The notes below the pieces were generated by a model. That model had not been told where the DNA came from. It saw only the letters and a program-made list of their open reading frames with translations, and searched no databases. DNA of 64,000 nucleotides, taken from the NCBI GenBank assembly GCA_028767165.1, contig JARACJ010000013.1, positions 62,001-126,000 of the forward strand. Reading direction: 5' to 3'. Below, one piece after another: positions 36,134-46,919 of this stretch (position 1 is the first letter of the stretch; each line of letters begins with the position of its first letter). This DNA is from Proteobacteria bacterium DTSAM18 (GTDB lineage: Bacteria > Myxococcota_A > UBA796 > GCA-2862545). A program made the position numbers and the translations under genes.

Positions 36134-37789
36134 ATGCGACTCGCCGTCCTGCCCATCCTCTCGTTCCTCTTGCCGTCGCCCTCCCAGGCCGCCGAGCGCC
36201 TCGACGATCTGCCGGCGTTCATCGCCCGGGACCTTCCGTCGATGCAGGCGCAGCCGCTGGAGCCCGGCCAGCTCGTACGCTGGCTGGAGCTGCTGGGGAT
36301 GACCCGCGACGAGGCGGCGGTCGACGTGGTGGCGCCGTTCCTGCTGCAAGGGGATCCCCAGGTGCGCATGGCCGCGGCACGGGCGCTCGGGTGGCTTCCC
36401 GATGCGGATGGGCCCGTCCTGGCGGCGCTGGCGACGGAGGAGTCGCCCGACGTGAGGGACGCGCTGTGGCGCGCCCTGGGGCAGACCGGCGGGCCCGAGG
36501 TCGTCGGTGAGCTGCTGGAGGGGCTGTGGCAGGATCCGCCGCAGCGTCCCGCGATCGCGTGGGCGCTCGGCCTCTCGGTCCCGCCCCGCGCAGCCGAGGC
36601 GGAGGAGGCCTCCGAACACCTCGCCCGGGGCCTGCCCGGTCCCGGGGCGGGTCCGGTCGCCGGCTGGGACACGCCCCCCGAGGTGGCCTGGGCGCTGTAC
36701 CGCCTGGACGCCCAGACGTTGTCGCGGCCGTCCTGTGATGCCGTGCACCGGGCCTGGTCCGGCAGCCCGAGCCAGGAGGTGAGGGGATGGCTCGCGCCGG
36801 TGGTCCACCGGTGTCTTCCCGCCGAGCAGGTGGACGAGTTCACCGCCGAGGTGCTCTCCGGCCGCTGGCACCTGGCGCGGGTGCGGCTGTTGCAGCGGAT
36901 GTCCCGCGACGAGCTGTCCGCGGATCAGCTGCGCGCTGCCCTGGCGGACCCACGGCCCTCCGTCCAGGGCGCGGCCGCCCGGCTCGCCGGTACGGGCGGT
37001 GGCGTGAGGCTCCCCGACGAGACCCGTGAGCTGCTCCGCCGGGTGCGCGGCGCCGACGCGGCAGACCTGCGGACGCTGCTGGCGGGGCCCGATCCGGTGG
37101 GCCGTGAGCTCGCGGCCCAGGCCATCGTCGGCAGGCACCCGCAGCAGGCCCCCGGCTGGCTCCAGGAACAGCTCCGGGTCGAGGTCCACCCGCTGGTCGC
37201 CCTGACCCTCGTGGAGCTGCTGAAGGAGGTAGGGCGCACGCCCCGTGGCTGGAACCGCTTCGACGACAGCATCGCGCTGCGGCGACAGGTGACGGCCCGG
37301 TGGGAGGGGGGCCGCTCGGCGGTCGTCGATCCGCTCCCGCGCCCCGCGGCGCTGCCGGCCTCGGCCACCATCCGCACCACCCGGGGCGTCCTCGTGGTCG
37401 AGCTCGACGCCCAGTTGGCCCCTCTCGCCGTGGCCGCGTTCACGGCCATGGCGCAAGACGGCCGTTATGACGGTGTCATCTTCCATCGCCGCGTGCCCGG
37501 TGTCCTGCTGCAGACCGGCGATCCCCGCGGCGACGGCATGGGCGGCGCCCCGTGGCTGCTCCCGGACGAGCTGTCCGACCGCGCCTTCGTCCGGGGCTCC
37601 CTCGGCATGGCCCGCGGCCGCGCCGACACCGCGAGCAGCCAGTTCTTCCTGACCCTGTCGGAGCAACCCCAGTTCGCGGGCACCTACACCTGGTTCGGTC
37701 GCGTGGTGGGGGGCGCCCACCTGTTGGACCTCCTCGGCGACGAGGATAGGATCCTCGCCGTGACCGTGGAGTACCCCGGCGAGCAGTGA
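36134..37789 (+). CDS. Exported HEAT-repeat / cyclophilin-type peptidyl-prolyl isomerase
   Basis: A 551-residue protein with a signal peptide (about 1-19, PSPSQA). An Ala/Leu-rich HEAT-like repeat region follows (about 25-390), and the C-terminal cyclophilin domain covers about 410-551. The latter has FHRRVPGVLLQTGDPRGDGMGG, the MARG block with ASSQFFLTL, and FGRVVGG. The active-site Arg (FHRR) and the Gln of QTGDP are kept. Members isomerise X-Pro bonds, and the HEAT part probably binds client proteins. Being exported, it may help fold envelope proteins. Confidence 0.82.
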   Translation: MRLAVLPILSFLLPSPSQAAERLDDLPAFIARDLPSMQAQPLEPGQLVRWLELLGMTRDEAAVDVVAPFLLQGDPQVRMAAARALGWLPDADGPVLAALATEESPDVRDALWRALGQTGGPEVVGELLEGLWQDPPQRPAIAWALGLSVPPRAAEAEEASEHLARGLPGPGAGPVAGWDTPPEVAWALYRLDAQTLSRPSCDAVHRAWSGSPSQEVRGWLAPVVHRCLPAEQVDEFTAEVLSGRWHLARVRLLQRMSRDELSADQLRAALADPRPSVQGAAARLAGTGGGVRLPDETRELLRRVRGADAADLRTLLAGPDPVGRELAAQAIVGRHPQQAPGWLQEQLRVEVHPLVALTLVELLKEVGRTPRGWNRFDDSIALRRQVTARWEGGRSAVVDPLPRPAALPASATIRTTRGVLVVELDAQLAPLAVAAFTAMAQDGRYDGVIFHRRVPGVLLQTGDPRGDGMGGAPWLLPDELSDRAFVRGSLGMARGRADTASSQFFLTLSEQPQFAGTYTWFGRVVGGAHLLDLLGDEDRILAVTVEYPGEQ

Positions 37790-37795
37790 GGGCCG

Positions 37796-38377
37796 ATGGC
37801 CAAGCGTGACGACACCGTCTTCGAAGACGAGACCCGGCCGGTGGCCGAGCGGGCGAAGGCCCTGCTGGAGGCGGTCGACGGCCGCAAGGAACTGAAGCGC
37901 CTGGGGGCGTGGCTGCAGGCCCAGCCCGAGGCCCTGCGTGCCGCCGTGCGCGACGAGGGCAACCGGCGGGGGGCCGACCTGCCTGGCGATGCGGTGGACT
38001 GGCCCGGCAAGAAGCTCCTGCGCCGGGCCCTGGCCCGCGAGGAGGCCGCCCGGGTGCGCACCAACCCCATCGCCCGGGACGAGGACTTCACCTGCGAGTA
38101 CTGCGGCCGGGAGGTCACCCAGGCGGTGAGCACGGCGCGAGATCACTGTCCCTACTGCCTGTGCTCCAAGCACGTCGACGTGGTGCCCGGCGACCGCGCG
38201 GAGTCCTGCCACGGCCAGCTGAAGCCCGTCGAGGTGTACACCAAGGACGGCCGCTGGATGATCCGCTACCGCTGCGCCCGCTGCGGGGCCGAGCGGCACA
38301 ACAAAGCCCTGCTCGACGTGGATCCCCCGGACGACTGGGATCTGCTGGTGGAGCTGTCCGCGAAGGAAGGCCGTTGA
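37796..38377 (+). CDS. RNHCP domain protein
   Basis: A protein of 193 residues. The C-terminal half is an RNHCP domain, a zinc-ribbon family of unknown function. CEYCGREV, the eponymous block here reading ARDHCPYCLCSKHVDV, PGDRAESCHGQL and CARCGAERHNK supply at least three Cys pairs. The N-terminal half (about 1-95) is helical and charged, with no recognisable fold. It starts six bases after the cyclophilin gene and its stop overlaps the tilS start (TTGA), suggesting co-translation with a tRNA-modifying enzyme. Confidence 0.82.
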   Translation: MAKRDDTVFEDETRPVAERAKALLEAVDGRKELKRLGAWLQAQPEALRAAVRDEGNRRGADLPGDAVDWPGKKLLRRALAREEAARVRTNPIARDEDFTCEYCGREVTQAVSTARDHCPYCLCSKHVDVVPGDRAESCHGQLKPVEVYTKDGRWMIRYRCARCGAERHNKALLDVDPPDDWDLLVELSAKEGR

Positions 38378-39414
38378 GCCGGCGGCTGCACCTGCACGTG
38401 GCCGAGGTCATCCGCGACGAGGCCCTGTGGGAGCCGGGCGCGGTGGTCGTGGTGGCGGTGTCCGGTGGGCTGGACTCCGTGTGCCTGCTCCACGCCCTGC
38501 ACCGTACCCGGCGGATGCACCTCGGCCAGCTCGTGGTGGCCACGGTGGATCACGGCACCCGGCCCTGCAGCGCGGCGGATGCCGACTTCGTGCAGCAGCT
38601 GGCCGACGACCTCGACCTGCCCTGGGTGCGCTTCGACCTCACGCTGGGGCAGGGGGCCTCGGAGCAGGTCTGCCGCGACGCCCGCTACGGCGCCCTGCTG
38701 TCGCTGCACGCCGACGTCGTCGCCACCGCCCACCACGGCGACGACCAGCTCGAGACGGCGCTGCTGGCCCTCATGCGCGGCCACGGTGCCTCGGGCCTGA
38801 GCGGCATGGCGTACCGACAGGGCAGGGTGGTGCGGCCGATGCTGCGGCTTCGGCGGGCCGAGCTGCAGGCCTGGGCCGAGCGGCAGGGCCTGTCCTGGCG
38901 GGAGGATCCCACCAACGCCGACGTGCGCTTCCTGCGCAACCGGCTGCGGAGGCAGGCGCTTCCCTGGCTGGACGACGCCCGGGCGGGCGCCACGGGGGCC
39001 GCCCTGAGGTCCGTGGGGCTCCTGACAGAAGATGACAGCTACCTGTGGCGACTGGCACGGGCGGCGGATCCCTTCGACGGAGACGGCTGGCCCACGTCCT
39101 GGATCGCCACCGAACCGGCCTCCCTGGTCCGCAGGGCCCTTCTTCACAGCCTGCCGACGGCACGCGCCAGCCACCTGGACGCCATCCTCGCCGCCGCACG
39201 CTCCGGCAGCGGTGTCGTGGCCCTTCCGGGTGGGGATCAGGTGGTGGTCGATCCGAAACGGGTGCGTAGGGTTGCGCTCGATTCGAACAGTCAAGGCAAT
39301 CAGGGGCGGGTAGAGCCGCTCAATCCCTGCGGACAAACTCCGATCCGGCAGGTGTCGTGCTCCGAAGGGGCTCGACCACTGTTGCGGGCCGGTGTCACGC
39401 CAGGGCTCCTGTGA
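38374..39414 (+). CDS. tilS: tRNA(Ile)-lysidine synthase TilS, with atypical C-terminal tail
   Basis: A PP-loop ATPase of 346 residues that converts C34 to lysidine in tRNA-Ile(CAU). The P-loop SGGLDS is at about residues 29-34, followed by [19 protein letters not shown] and [17 protein letters not shown], all TilS landmarks. The start is TTG at 38374, overlapping the RNHCP stop, with GAAGGAAGG upstream. The last ~43 residues (after VRRVALDS) are unlike TilS and have looser codon use, as if an earlier stop had been lost. The N-terminal catalytic core is complete. Confidence 0.88.
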   Translation: MSRRLHLHVAEVIRDEALWEPGAVVVVAVSGGLDSVCLLHALHRTRRMHLGQLVVATVDHGTRPCSAADADFVQQLADDLDLPWVRFDLTLGQGASEQVCRDARYGALLSLHADVVATAHHGDDQLETALLALMRGHGASGLSGMAYRQGRVVRPMLRLRRAELQAWAERQGLSWREDPTNADVRFLRNRLRRQALPWLDDARAGATGAALRSVGLLTEDDSYLWRLARAADPFDGDGWPTSWIATEPASLVRRALLHSLPTARASHLDAILAAARSGSGVVALPGGDQVVVDPKRVRRVALDSNSQGNQGRVEPLNPCGQTPIRQVSCSEGARPLLRAGVTPGLL

Positions 39415-39468
39415 TACCAAGTGCGGGCCGTACGGAACGCAGCGACCATCTCCTGGTGAAGGAACGCC

Positions 39469-41300
<1,832 letters not shown>

Positions 41301-41301
<1 letters not shown>

Positions 41302-42125
41302 TGACACCCCGGCGTCTGCCTGCCGGTGCCCCGCTGATCATGGGCATCGTCAACGTGACGCCGGACTCCTTCTCCGACGGCGGTCGATTCCTCGATGGAT
41401 CGGCCGCCGTGGCGCATGGTGTGCAGCTGTGGGAGGAGGGCGCCGACTGGCTCGACGTGGGCGGGGAGTCCACCCGGCCCGGCGCGCCGCCGGTCTCGCT
41501 GGACGAGGAGCTCGCGCGGGTCGTGCCCGTCATCGAGGGGCTGCGCAAGGCGGTGCCGGACGCCGTGTTGAGCGTCGACACCTCCAAGGCCGAGGTGGCC
41601 CACGCCGCACTGCACGCGGGGGCGTCGGTGGTGAACGACGTGTGCGCCGCAGAAGCGCCGGGCATGGTCGACGTGCTGTGCGCCCACGACACCTCGGTCG
41701 TCCTGATGCACAAGCGTGGCACGCCGCAGGCCATGCAGAAGAACACTTCCTACGGCGACCTGGTCGAGGAGGTGGCGGCCTACCTGAAGGGGCGGGTCGA
41801 GGTGCTCACCGAGGCCGGATTCCCCCCGGAGCGCATCCTGCTCGACGCGGGTCTGGGGTTCGGAAAGGACGTTCTCGACAATCCACGGCTGATCGCCGCC
41901 ACGCCCCGTCTCGCCGCGCTCGGCCATCCGGTGCTGGTGGGGGCGTCGAGAAAACGTTTCATCGGCGCCATCACCGGGGTGGATCAGCCCCGGGATCGGG
42001 TGGCCGGATCCCTCGGCGCCGCCCTCGCAGCGGCCCGGTACGGTGCACGGGTACTGCGCGTGCACGACGTGGCTGCTACGATACATGCCCTGCAAGTGTT
42101 CTGGGCGTGCATCGATGCTGAGTGA
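41301..42125 (+). CDS. folP: Dihydropteroate synthase
   Basis: A 274-residue TIM-barrel enzyme joining p-aminobenzoate to pterin pyrophosphate in folate synthesis, the sulfonamide target. MGIVNVTPDSFSDGG, GGESTRPGA, SVDTSKAEVA, NDV, the DAGLGFGK block and the C-terminal GASRKRFIG are conserved. The ATG at 41301 shares one base with the ftsH stop (TGATG). The ftsH-folP pairing and the overlap with cdaA are common in related bacteria. Confidence 0.95.
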
Positions 42126-42936
42126 TCTCTGGGGCTGGATCCAACAGAGTCCGTTCGCCACGGCGACGGTCAACGACTGGATCGACATAGGCGTGCTCAC
42201 GCTGCTCATCTACGGCTTCCTGATGATGCTGCGGGGCACGCGTGCCTTCCAGAGCCTGCTCGGCCTCGGCCTGCTCGGCGCCCTGTACCTGCTCTCCGGC
42301 GGGCTCGGCATGAGCGCCGTGCACTGGGTGCTCGACAACGTGATGGTCTACGCCGTCATCGCACTGCTGATCCTGTTCCAGGAGGACATCCGCCGCATCC
42401 TCGCCAAGGCCGGCGGCACCGTCTACCAGCGCTCCACGGCCGGCATGATGTCCGAGGCCCAGCAGCGTGAGGAGATGATCAAGGCGGTGTTCACGCTCGC
42501 CTCCCGGCGCATCGGCGCCCTCGTGGTGCTCGAGCGCAACGCGAGCCTCGCGCCCTACGCCGAAGGCGCCCACCCGGTCGACAGCGTGGTCACCACCGAG
42601 CTGCTCACGGCGCTGTTCCACCCGTCCTCGCCGGTCCACGACGGCGCCATCCTCATCAGCCATGGCCGCATCGCCTACGCTGGCGTGTTCCTGCCCATCT
42701 CCCTGAGCAAGGGGCTGCCCAAGGCCTACGGTACGCGCCACCGGGCCGCCATCGGGCTCACCGAGCGGGCCGACGCCATCGCCCTGCTGGTCTCCGAGGA
42801 GCGCGGCACGGTGAGCGTGGTGCATGCCGGACAGGTGGTCCCCGTGGCCGACAGCAACGACCTGCGCCAGCGCCTCGAGGAGGTCGTGGGGCAGGAGTCC
42901 GCGCCGTCCAAGGCGCAGGAGGTGGCCCCTGGCTGA
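42115..42936 (+). CDS. cdaA: Diadenylate cyclase CdaA
   Basis: A 273-residue membrane enzyme that makes c-di-AMP from two ATP. Three transmembrane helices (about residues 17-90) precede the DAC (DisA_N) domain, with both catalytic motifs intact: DGA in VHDGAILIS and RHR in GTRHRAAIGLTE. The C-terminal tail is short. The ATG at 42115 lies within the last codons of folP (11-base overlap). The order cdaA-cdaR-glmM is the conserved c-di-AMP operon known from Firmicutes. Confidence 0.94.
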   Translation: MLSDLWGWIQQSPFATATVNDWIDIGVLTLLIYGFLMMLRGTRAFQSLLGLGLLGALYLLSGGLGMSAVHWVLDNVMVYAVIALLILFQEDIRRILAKAGGTVYQRSTAGMMSEAQQREEMIKAVFTLASRRIGALVVLERNASLAPYAEGAHPVDSVVTTELLTALFHPSSPVHDGAILISHGRIAYAGVFLPISLSKGLPKAYGTRHRAAIGLTERADAIALLVSEERGTVSVVHAGQVVPVADSNDLRQRLEEVVGQESAPSKAQEVAPG

Positions 42937-43891
42937 GCGCGCCAACAACCCCTGGGTCTCGCTGTTCACCCAGAACCGGGGCTACAAGTTCGCCGCCCTC
43001 GCACTGGCGGTGGGCTGCTGGCTGTGGGTGCAGGGCGAGCAGGAGAGCAAGCTCCGCGTGCCCGTGAGCCTGCAGTACTCGCTGCCCGACAACCTCGTCA
43101 GCGTGGACCCGCTCCTCACCCGCATCACGGTGATGGCGGCAGGGCCCCGCGCGGCCACCCGGCGCGCCTACAACGCCCCCCTGCAGATCACGGTCGACCT
43201 GCGGGACGAAGGCGTGGGCAGCAAGGAGATGAGCCTCGTGGGCCTGCCCATCGAGGGGCTGCCCAGCGGCGTCATCGTGTCGGAGTTCTCGCCGTCCACG
43301 CTGCAGGTGGCCCTCGACGAGAAGGTCAAGCGGGTGGTGCAGCTCGAGCCCAGCATGGTGGGCGAGCCGGCCGAGTCCTACACGGTCACCGACTGGTCCC
43401 TGGAGCCCTCCGTGATCGAGGTGTCCGGCCCGAAGGAGCTGCTGGCCGACATGAAGGCCATCTCCACCCGTCCGGTCGACATCACCGGCCTGATGGCCAG
43501 CACCACCTTCCCGGCCGAGCTCGATCTGCCCTGGGGCGTCGAGACGGTCGAGCCCTTCGCGGGCGAGCTGTCGCTGGAGGTGGAGTCCACGCTCACGGTG
43601 CTCACCGTGAGCGGCGTGCCCGTGCAAGTGATGCGCGAGCATGGGTGGGTGCCGGCGCCCGGCCACGAAGAGGTCGTGGTCACCCTCGAAGGTCCCACCG
43701 AGGTCCTCAAGACCTTGCGCACGGATCGGATCTTCGCCCTGGTGGAGCTGCCGGAGGATCCCTCCCGCAACAGCTACACCGCTCGATACCAGGCCAGCCG
43801 CGCACCGCGGATGGAGCTGGTCTACCCCCGAGAAGACGTCGTCACGGTCCGGCAGGCGCCGGATCCGGTGGAGGTCGTGAGGAAGCGATGA
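42929..43891 (+). CDS. cdaR: CdaA regulator CdaR (YbbR domains), probable CTG start
   Basis: A protein of 320 residues: a short cytoplasmic N-terminus, one transmembrane helix (about 18-36, FAALALAVGCWLWV) and an extracytoplasmic region with about three YbbR repeats. Bacillus CdaR binds CdaA and modulates its activity. No ATG or GTG lies in frame before the helix. The only start with a ribosome site is CTG at 42929, seven bases after AGGAGG, within the end of cdaA. The stop overlaps the glmM ATG. Identity is from position, topology and repeat pattern. Confidence 0.85.
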   Translation: MAERANNPWVSLFTQNRGYKFAALALAVGCWLWVQGEQESKLRVPVSLQYSLPDNLVSVDPLLTRITVMAAGPRAATRRAYNAPLQITVDLRDEGVGSKEMSLVGLPIEGLPSGVIVSEFSPSTLQVALDEKVKRVVQLEPSMVGEPAESYTVTDWSLEPSVIEVSGPKELLADMKAISTRPVDITGLMASTTFPAELDLPWGVETVEPFAGELSLEVESTLTVLTVSGVPVQVMREHGWVPAPGHEEVVVTLEGPTEVLKTLRTDRIFALVELPEDPSRNSYTARYQASRAPRMELVYPREDVVTVRQAPDPVEVVRKR

Positions 43892-45183
43892 AGTTTGGAA
43901 CCGATGGCATTCGAGGACGCGCAGGAGAGGCACCCATCGACGAGGCGGGGGCCCACGCGGTCGGCCGCGCGGCGGTGGCCTGGGCCAGGGCCCATGGTGG
44001 GCGGCGTGTGGTGGTCGGCTCCGACACCCGGCCGAGCTCGTTCCAGCTGCGCACGGCCGTGTGCCACGCGGTCACGGCGGCGGGCGGCATCGCGGTCGAT
44101 GCCGGCACCATGTCGTCGCCGGCCCTGGGCAACGCGGTCGAGGCCGGGCTCGGCGATGTGGGCGTGATGATCACGGCGAGCCACAACCCGGCCCGGGACA
44201 ACGGCTTCAAGATGCTCGGCCCCGGCGGACGCAAGCCCACGGCGGCCCAGACCGCCCAGGTGGAGCTGTGGCTGCAGGAGGCGCCGGTGACCGAGGAGGG
44301 CGGTGGCTCCGAGCTCGGCCACCTCGCGGCGCTCGAGGCCTACAAGCAGGCCTTCGCGGAGCGGGTGGGCGACCTGTCGGCCCTGGCCGGCAAGCGCATC
44401 GGCGTCGACTTCGCCCATGGTGGCGCGTCGGTGGCCAAGCCCATGCTGGAGGCGCTGTGTCCCACCACGATCTGGGCCTTCATGGGGCAGGGAGATGGCA
44501 CCATCAACGACGGTGTGGGCTCCGAGAACCCCCAGGCCCTCGGCCGGTTCGTGATCGAGCAGGGCCTCGATGCCGGCATCGCGGTCGACGGCGACGGCGA
44601 CCGGCTGGTGCTGGTCGACGAGCAGGGCCGCAAGGTGCCCGGTGATGCCGTCACCTGGCTGCTGGCCCAGCGTGAGGGCGTGAAGAAGGTGGCCGTCACG
44701 GTCATGTCCAACGCGGCCCTCGAGGGTCAGCTCGGGGATCGCGAGGTCATCCGCACGCCGGTGGGCGACAAGCACCTGGCGCGGGCCATCGCCGACGAGG
44801 GCGTGCACCTGGGGGCCGAGGAGTCCGGCCACATCCTGTTCCACGACGGCCTCGTGGGCGGCGACGGCCTGTTCGCGGGCCTGCGGGCGCTGCAGCAGGT
44901 GTTCGCCACGCACGACTCGCTGAGTGGAGCGCTGGAGGGCTTCGTGCTGTTCCCCAAGGCGCTCACGAAGGTCACGGTGAGCCGCAGGCCGCCCCTCGAC
45001 GAGGTGTTCGAGCTGCAGCAGTCCATGACCCGCCTGGAGCCCCAGCTCGGGGGCGGCCGCATCTTCCTGCGCTACTCCGGCACCGAGCCCGTGCTCCGGC
45101 TGCTGGTGGAGGGCCGCACCGAGGATGCCGTGCAGCAGGTCTCCGAGGAGATCACCCGCACGGCCGAAGAGGTCCTGGGATGA
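43888..45183 (+). CDS. glmM: Phosphoglucosamine mutase GlmM
   Basis: A 431-residue enzyme converting glucosamine-6-phosphate to glucosamine-1-phosphate for peptidoglycan and LPS. The phosphoserine motif TASHNPARDNG, metal-binding DGDGDR, sugar-binding GEESGH-type segment (AEESGHI) and C-terminal phosphate-binding RYSGTEPVLR are all present. FGTDGIRG opens the protein as usual. Coupled by ATGA to cdaR, it completes cdaA-cdaR-glmM. In Bacillus GlmM also binds and restrains CdaA. Confidence 0.95.
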   Translation: MKFGTDGIRGRAGEAPIDEAGAHAVGRAAVAWARAHGGRRVVVGSDTRPSSFQLRTAVCHAVTAAGGIAVDAGTMSSPALGNAVEAGLGDVGVMITASHNPARDNGFKMLGPGGRKPTAAQTAQVELWLQEAPVTEEGGGSELGHLAALEAYKQAFAERVGDLSALAGKRIGVDFAHGGASVAKPMLEALCPTTIWAFMGQGDGTINDGVGSENPQALGRFVIEQGLDAGIAVDGDGDRLVLVDEQGRKVPGDAVTWLLAQREGVKKVAVTVMSNAALEGQLGDREVIRTPVGDKHLARAIADEGVHLGAEESGHILFHDGLVGGDGLFAGLRALQQVFATHDSLSGALEGFVLFPKALTKVTVSRRPPLDEVFELQQSMTRLEPQLGGGRIFLRYSGTEPVLRLLVEGRTEDAVQQVSEEITRTAEEVLG

Positions 45184-46919
45184 TCCCGGTCCTCACCGCC
45201 GCACAGTCCCGGGCCTGCGATCAGGGGGCCATCGAGGGCTGGGGCCTGCCCGGCATCGCGCTCATGGAAGTGGCGAGCCGGGGCGTGGCCCGGGTGGTGA
45301 GGGAGCTGTCGCCGCGGCGCGTGGTGTGCGTGTGCGGCGGCGGCAACAACGGGGGTGATGGCTACGGGGCCGCCCGCTGGCTGCACCTCGACGGCATCGA
45401 GGTGGCCATCTGGGCGCTCAAGGAGCCGTCCACCGGTGACTCGAAGACCATGGCGGCCGTGTGCGACGCCATGGGGATCGAGCGGGTCGATGGGCTCGGC
45501 GATGCCGACGTCATCGTCGATGGGATCCTCGGCACCGGGGTCACCCGGGCGATCGAGGGCGAGCTGGCCGAGGTGGTCGAGGCGATCAACGCGCATCCGG
45601 CGAAGGTGGTGGCGGTGGATCTGCCGTCGGGTCTCGACGGCGACACCGGTGGGCCGCTGGGCGGGCCGGTGGTGCAGGCGGATCGCACGGTGACGTTCGG
45701 GTATGCGAAGCGGGGGCTGTTCGGGCCCCAGGGCATCACCCACGCGGGTCGGTGGCAGGTGGAGCCGCTGCCGGTGCCCGAGCCGGAAGGCGACGACGTG
45801 GCGATGTTGGTGGAACCGTCGGACGTGGCGGGGCTGTGGCCCCGGAGGGCCGAGGGCGGACACAAGACCCGGTCGGGGCACCTGCTGGTGGTGGCCGGGT
45901 CGCGGAACATGGCCGGCGCGGCGGTGCTGTGCTGCCTGTCGGCGCTCAAGGCCGGCACCGGGCTGGTGACGCTGGCGATTCCGGCGGGGGCGTTGCCCAG
46001 GTTGGGGGCGCTGCCGCCGGAGGTGATGGTGCACGTGGCCGGCGATGGCGACGTGGTGGATGTGACGGCGCTGCCGGAGATCGGGCGCTTCACGGCGGTG
46101 GCTGTGGGGCCCGGGCTCGGGGGCGGCGAGGCGTTGCCCGAGGCGACGGTGCACTGGTTGCGGCGGGTGTGGGTCGACGGGGATGTGGCTGTCGTGGCGG
46201 ATGCGGATGCGTTGGTGGCGGTGGCCGGGCCTGGTGGAGCCGGGGAGCGGGTGGTGACGCCGCATCCTGGGGAGGCTGGGCGGATGTTGTCGGCGGCTGC
46301 GGGTTTCGGAGCAGGGGTTTCTGGCGGGTCGGAAGGGGTCGACTCGGCGGGATCGCGCACGCGCACGCGCACGGGAACGGGTATTGGGGCGGACGGTGTG
46401 GAAGGGTCGGTTTCGGGCTCTGGCGCGGATCGGAGGGCCGAGGGGATCGACTCGGCGGGGTCGCGCACGCGCACGCGCACGCGCACGGGAACGGGTCTTG
46501 GGGCGGACGGTGTGGACGGGTCGGTTTCGGGCACGGGCACGGGCACGGGTCTTGTGCAGGCGGATCGGTTTTCGGCGGTGCGGGCGCTGGCTGGGAGCCG
46601 CGTCGCGGCTCTCTTGAAGGGGCCGTACACGTTGGTCGCCGGCGCGGATGGGATCCGGGTGTTGCCGGTCGTGTGTCCGGTGCTGTCGACGGGCGGCAGC
46701 GGCGATGTGCTCACCGGACTCATCGGGTCGCTGCTGGCGCGGGGGCTCGGAGCGCAGGATGCCGCCGTCCTGGGCGGATATGTACACGGCCAGGCGGGCC
46801 TGGCGCTGGCGCGACGGCGTACAACGGGGCACACCGCCGGGGACATCGCCCGCGCGTTGCCGGCGGTGATCGACGAGCTGATGGAGTCCCGTGATGCGCC
46901 TGGTCCTGCACACCGCTGA
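45180..46919 (+). CDS. nnrD: Bifunctional NAD(P)H-hydrate epimerase/dehydratase with repeat insertion
   Basis: A 579-residue NnrE-NnrD fusion that repairs hydrated NADH and NADPH. Residues ~1-220 are the epimerase (GGGNNGGDGYGAARWL, VDLPSGLDGD). Residues ~230-579 are the ADP-dependent dehydratase (KTRSGHLLVVAGS, VVTPHPGEAGRM, STGGSGDVLTG). Between MLSAAAGF and VQADRFSAVRAL the normal short link is replaced by about 80 Gly/Ser/Thr/Arg-rich residues made of two tandem copies. The frame stays open, so both enzymes may still function. It overlaps glmM upstream. Confidence 0.9.
   Translation: MIPVLTAAQSRACDQGAIEGWGLPGIALMEVASRGVARVVRELSPRRVVCVCGGGNNGGDGYGAARWLHLDGIEVAIWALKEPSTGDSKTMAAVCDAMGIERVDGLGDADVIVDGILGTGVTRAIEGELAEVVEAINAHPAKVVAVDLPSGLDGDTGGPLGGPVVQADRTVTFGYAKRGLFGPQGITHAGRWQVEPLPVPEPEGDDVAMLVEPSDVAGLWPRRAEGGHKTRSGHLLVVAGSRNMAGAAVLCCLSALKAGTGLVTLAIPAGALPRLGALPPEVMVHVAGDGDVVDVTALPEIGRFTAVAVGPGLGGGEALPEATVHWLRRVWVDGDVAVVADADALVAVAGPGGAGERVVTPHPGEAGRMLSAAAGFGAGVSGGSEGVDSAGSRTRTRTGTGIGADGVEGSVSGSGADRRAEGIDSAGSRTRTRTRTGTGLGADGVDGSVSGTGTGTGLVQADRFSAVRALAGSRVAALLKGPYTLVAGADGIRVLPVVCPVLSTGGSGDVLTGLIGSLLARGLGAQDAAVLGGYVHGQAGLALARRRTTGHTAGDIARALPAVIDELMESRDAPGPAHR
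46335..46556 (+). repeat. In-frame tandem duplication with CGCACG hexamers in NnrD
   Basis: Two diverged copies of a unit of about 108-114 bases start near 46335 and 46442. Shared blocks are TCGACTCGGCGGG, ACGGGAACGGGT and TCGGTTTCGGG. Copy one has three CGCACG hexamers and copy two has four, which accounts for the 6-base difference in unit length. A further GGGCAC run follows near 46530. All length steps seen are multiples of three, so the reading frame is kept (encoding RTRT and GTGT runs). Confidence 0.88.
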
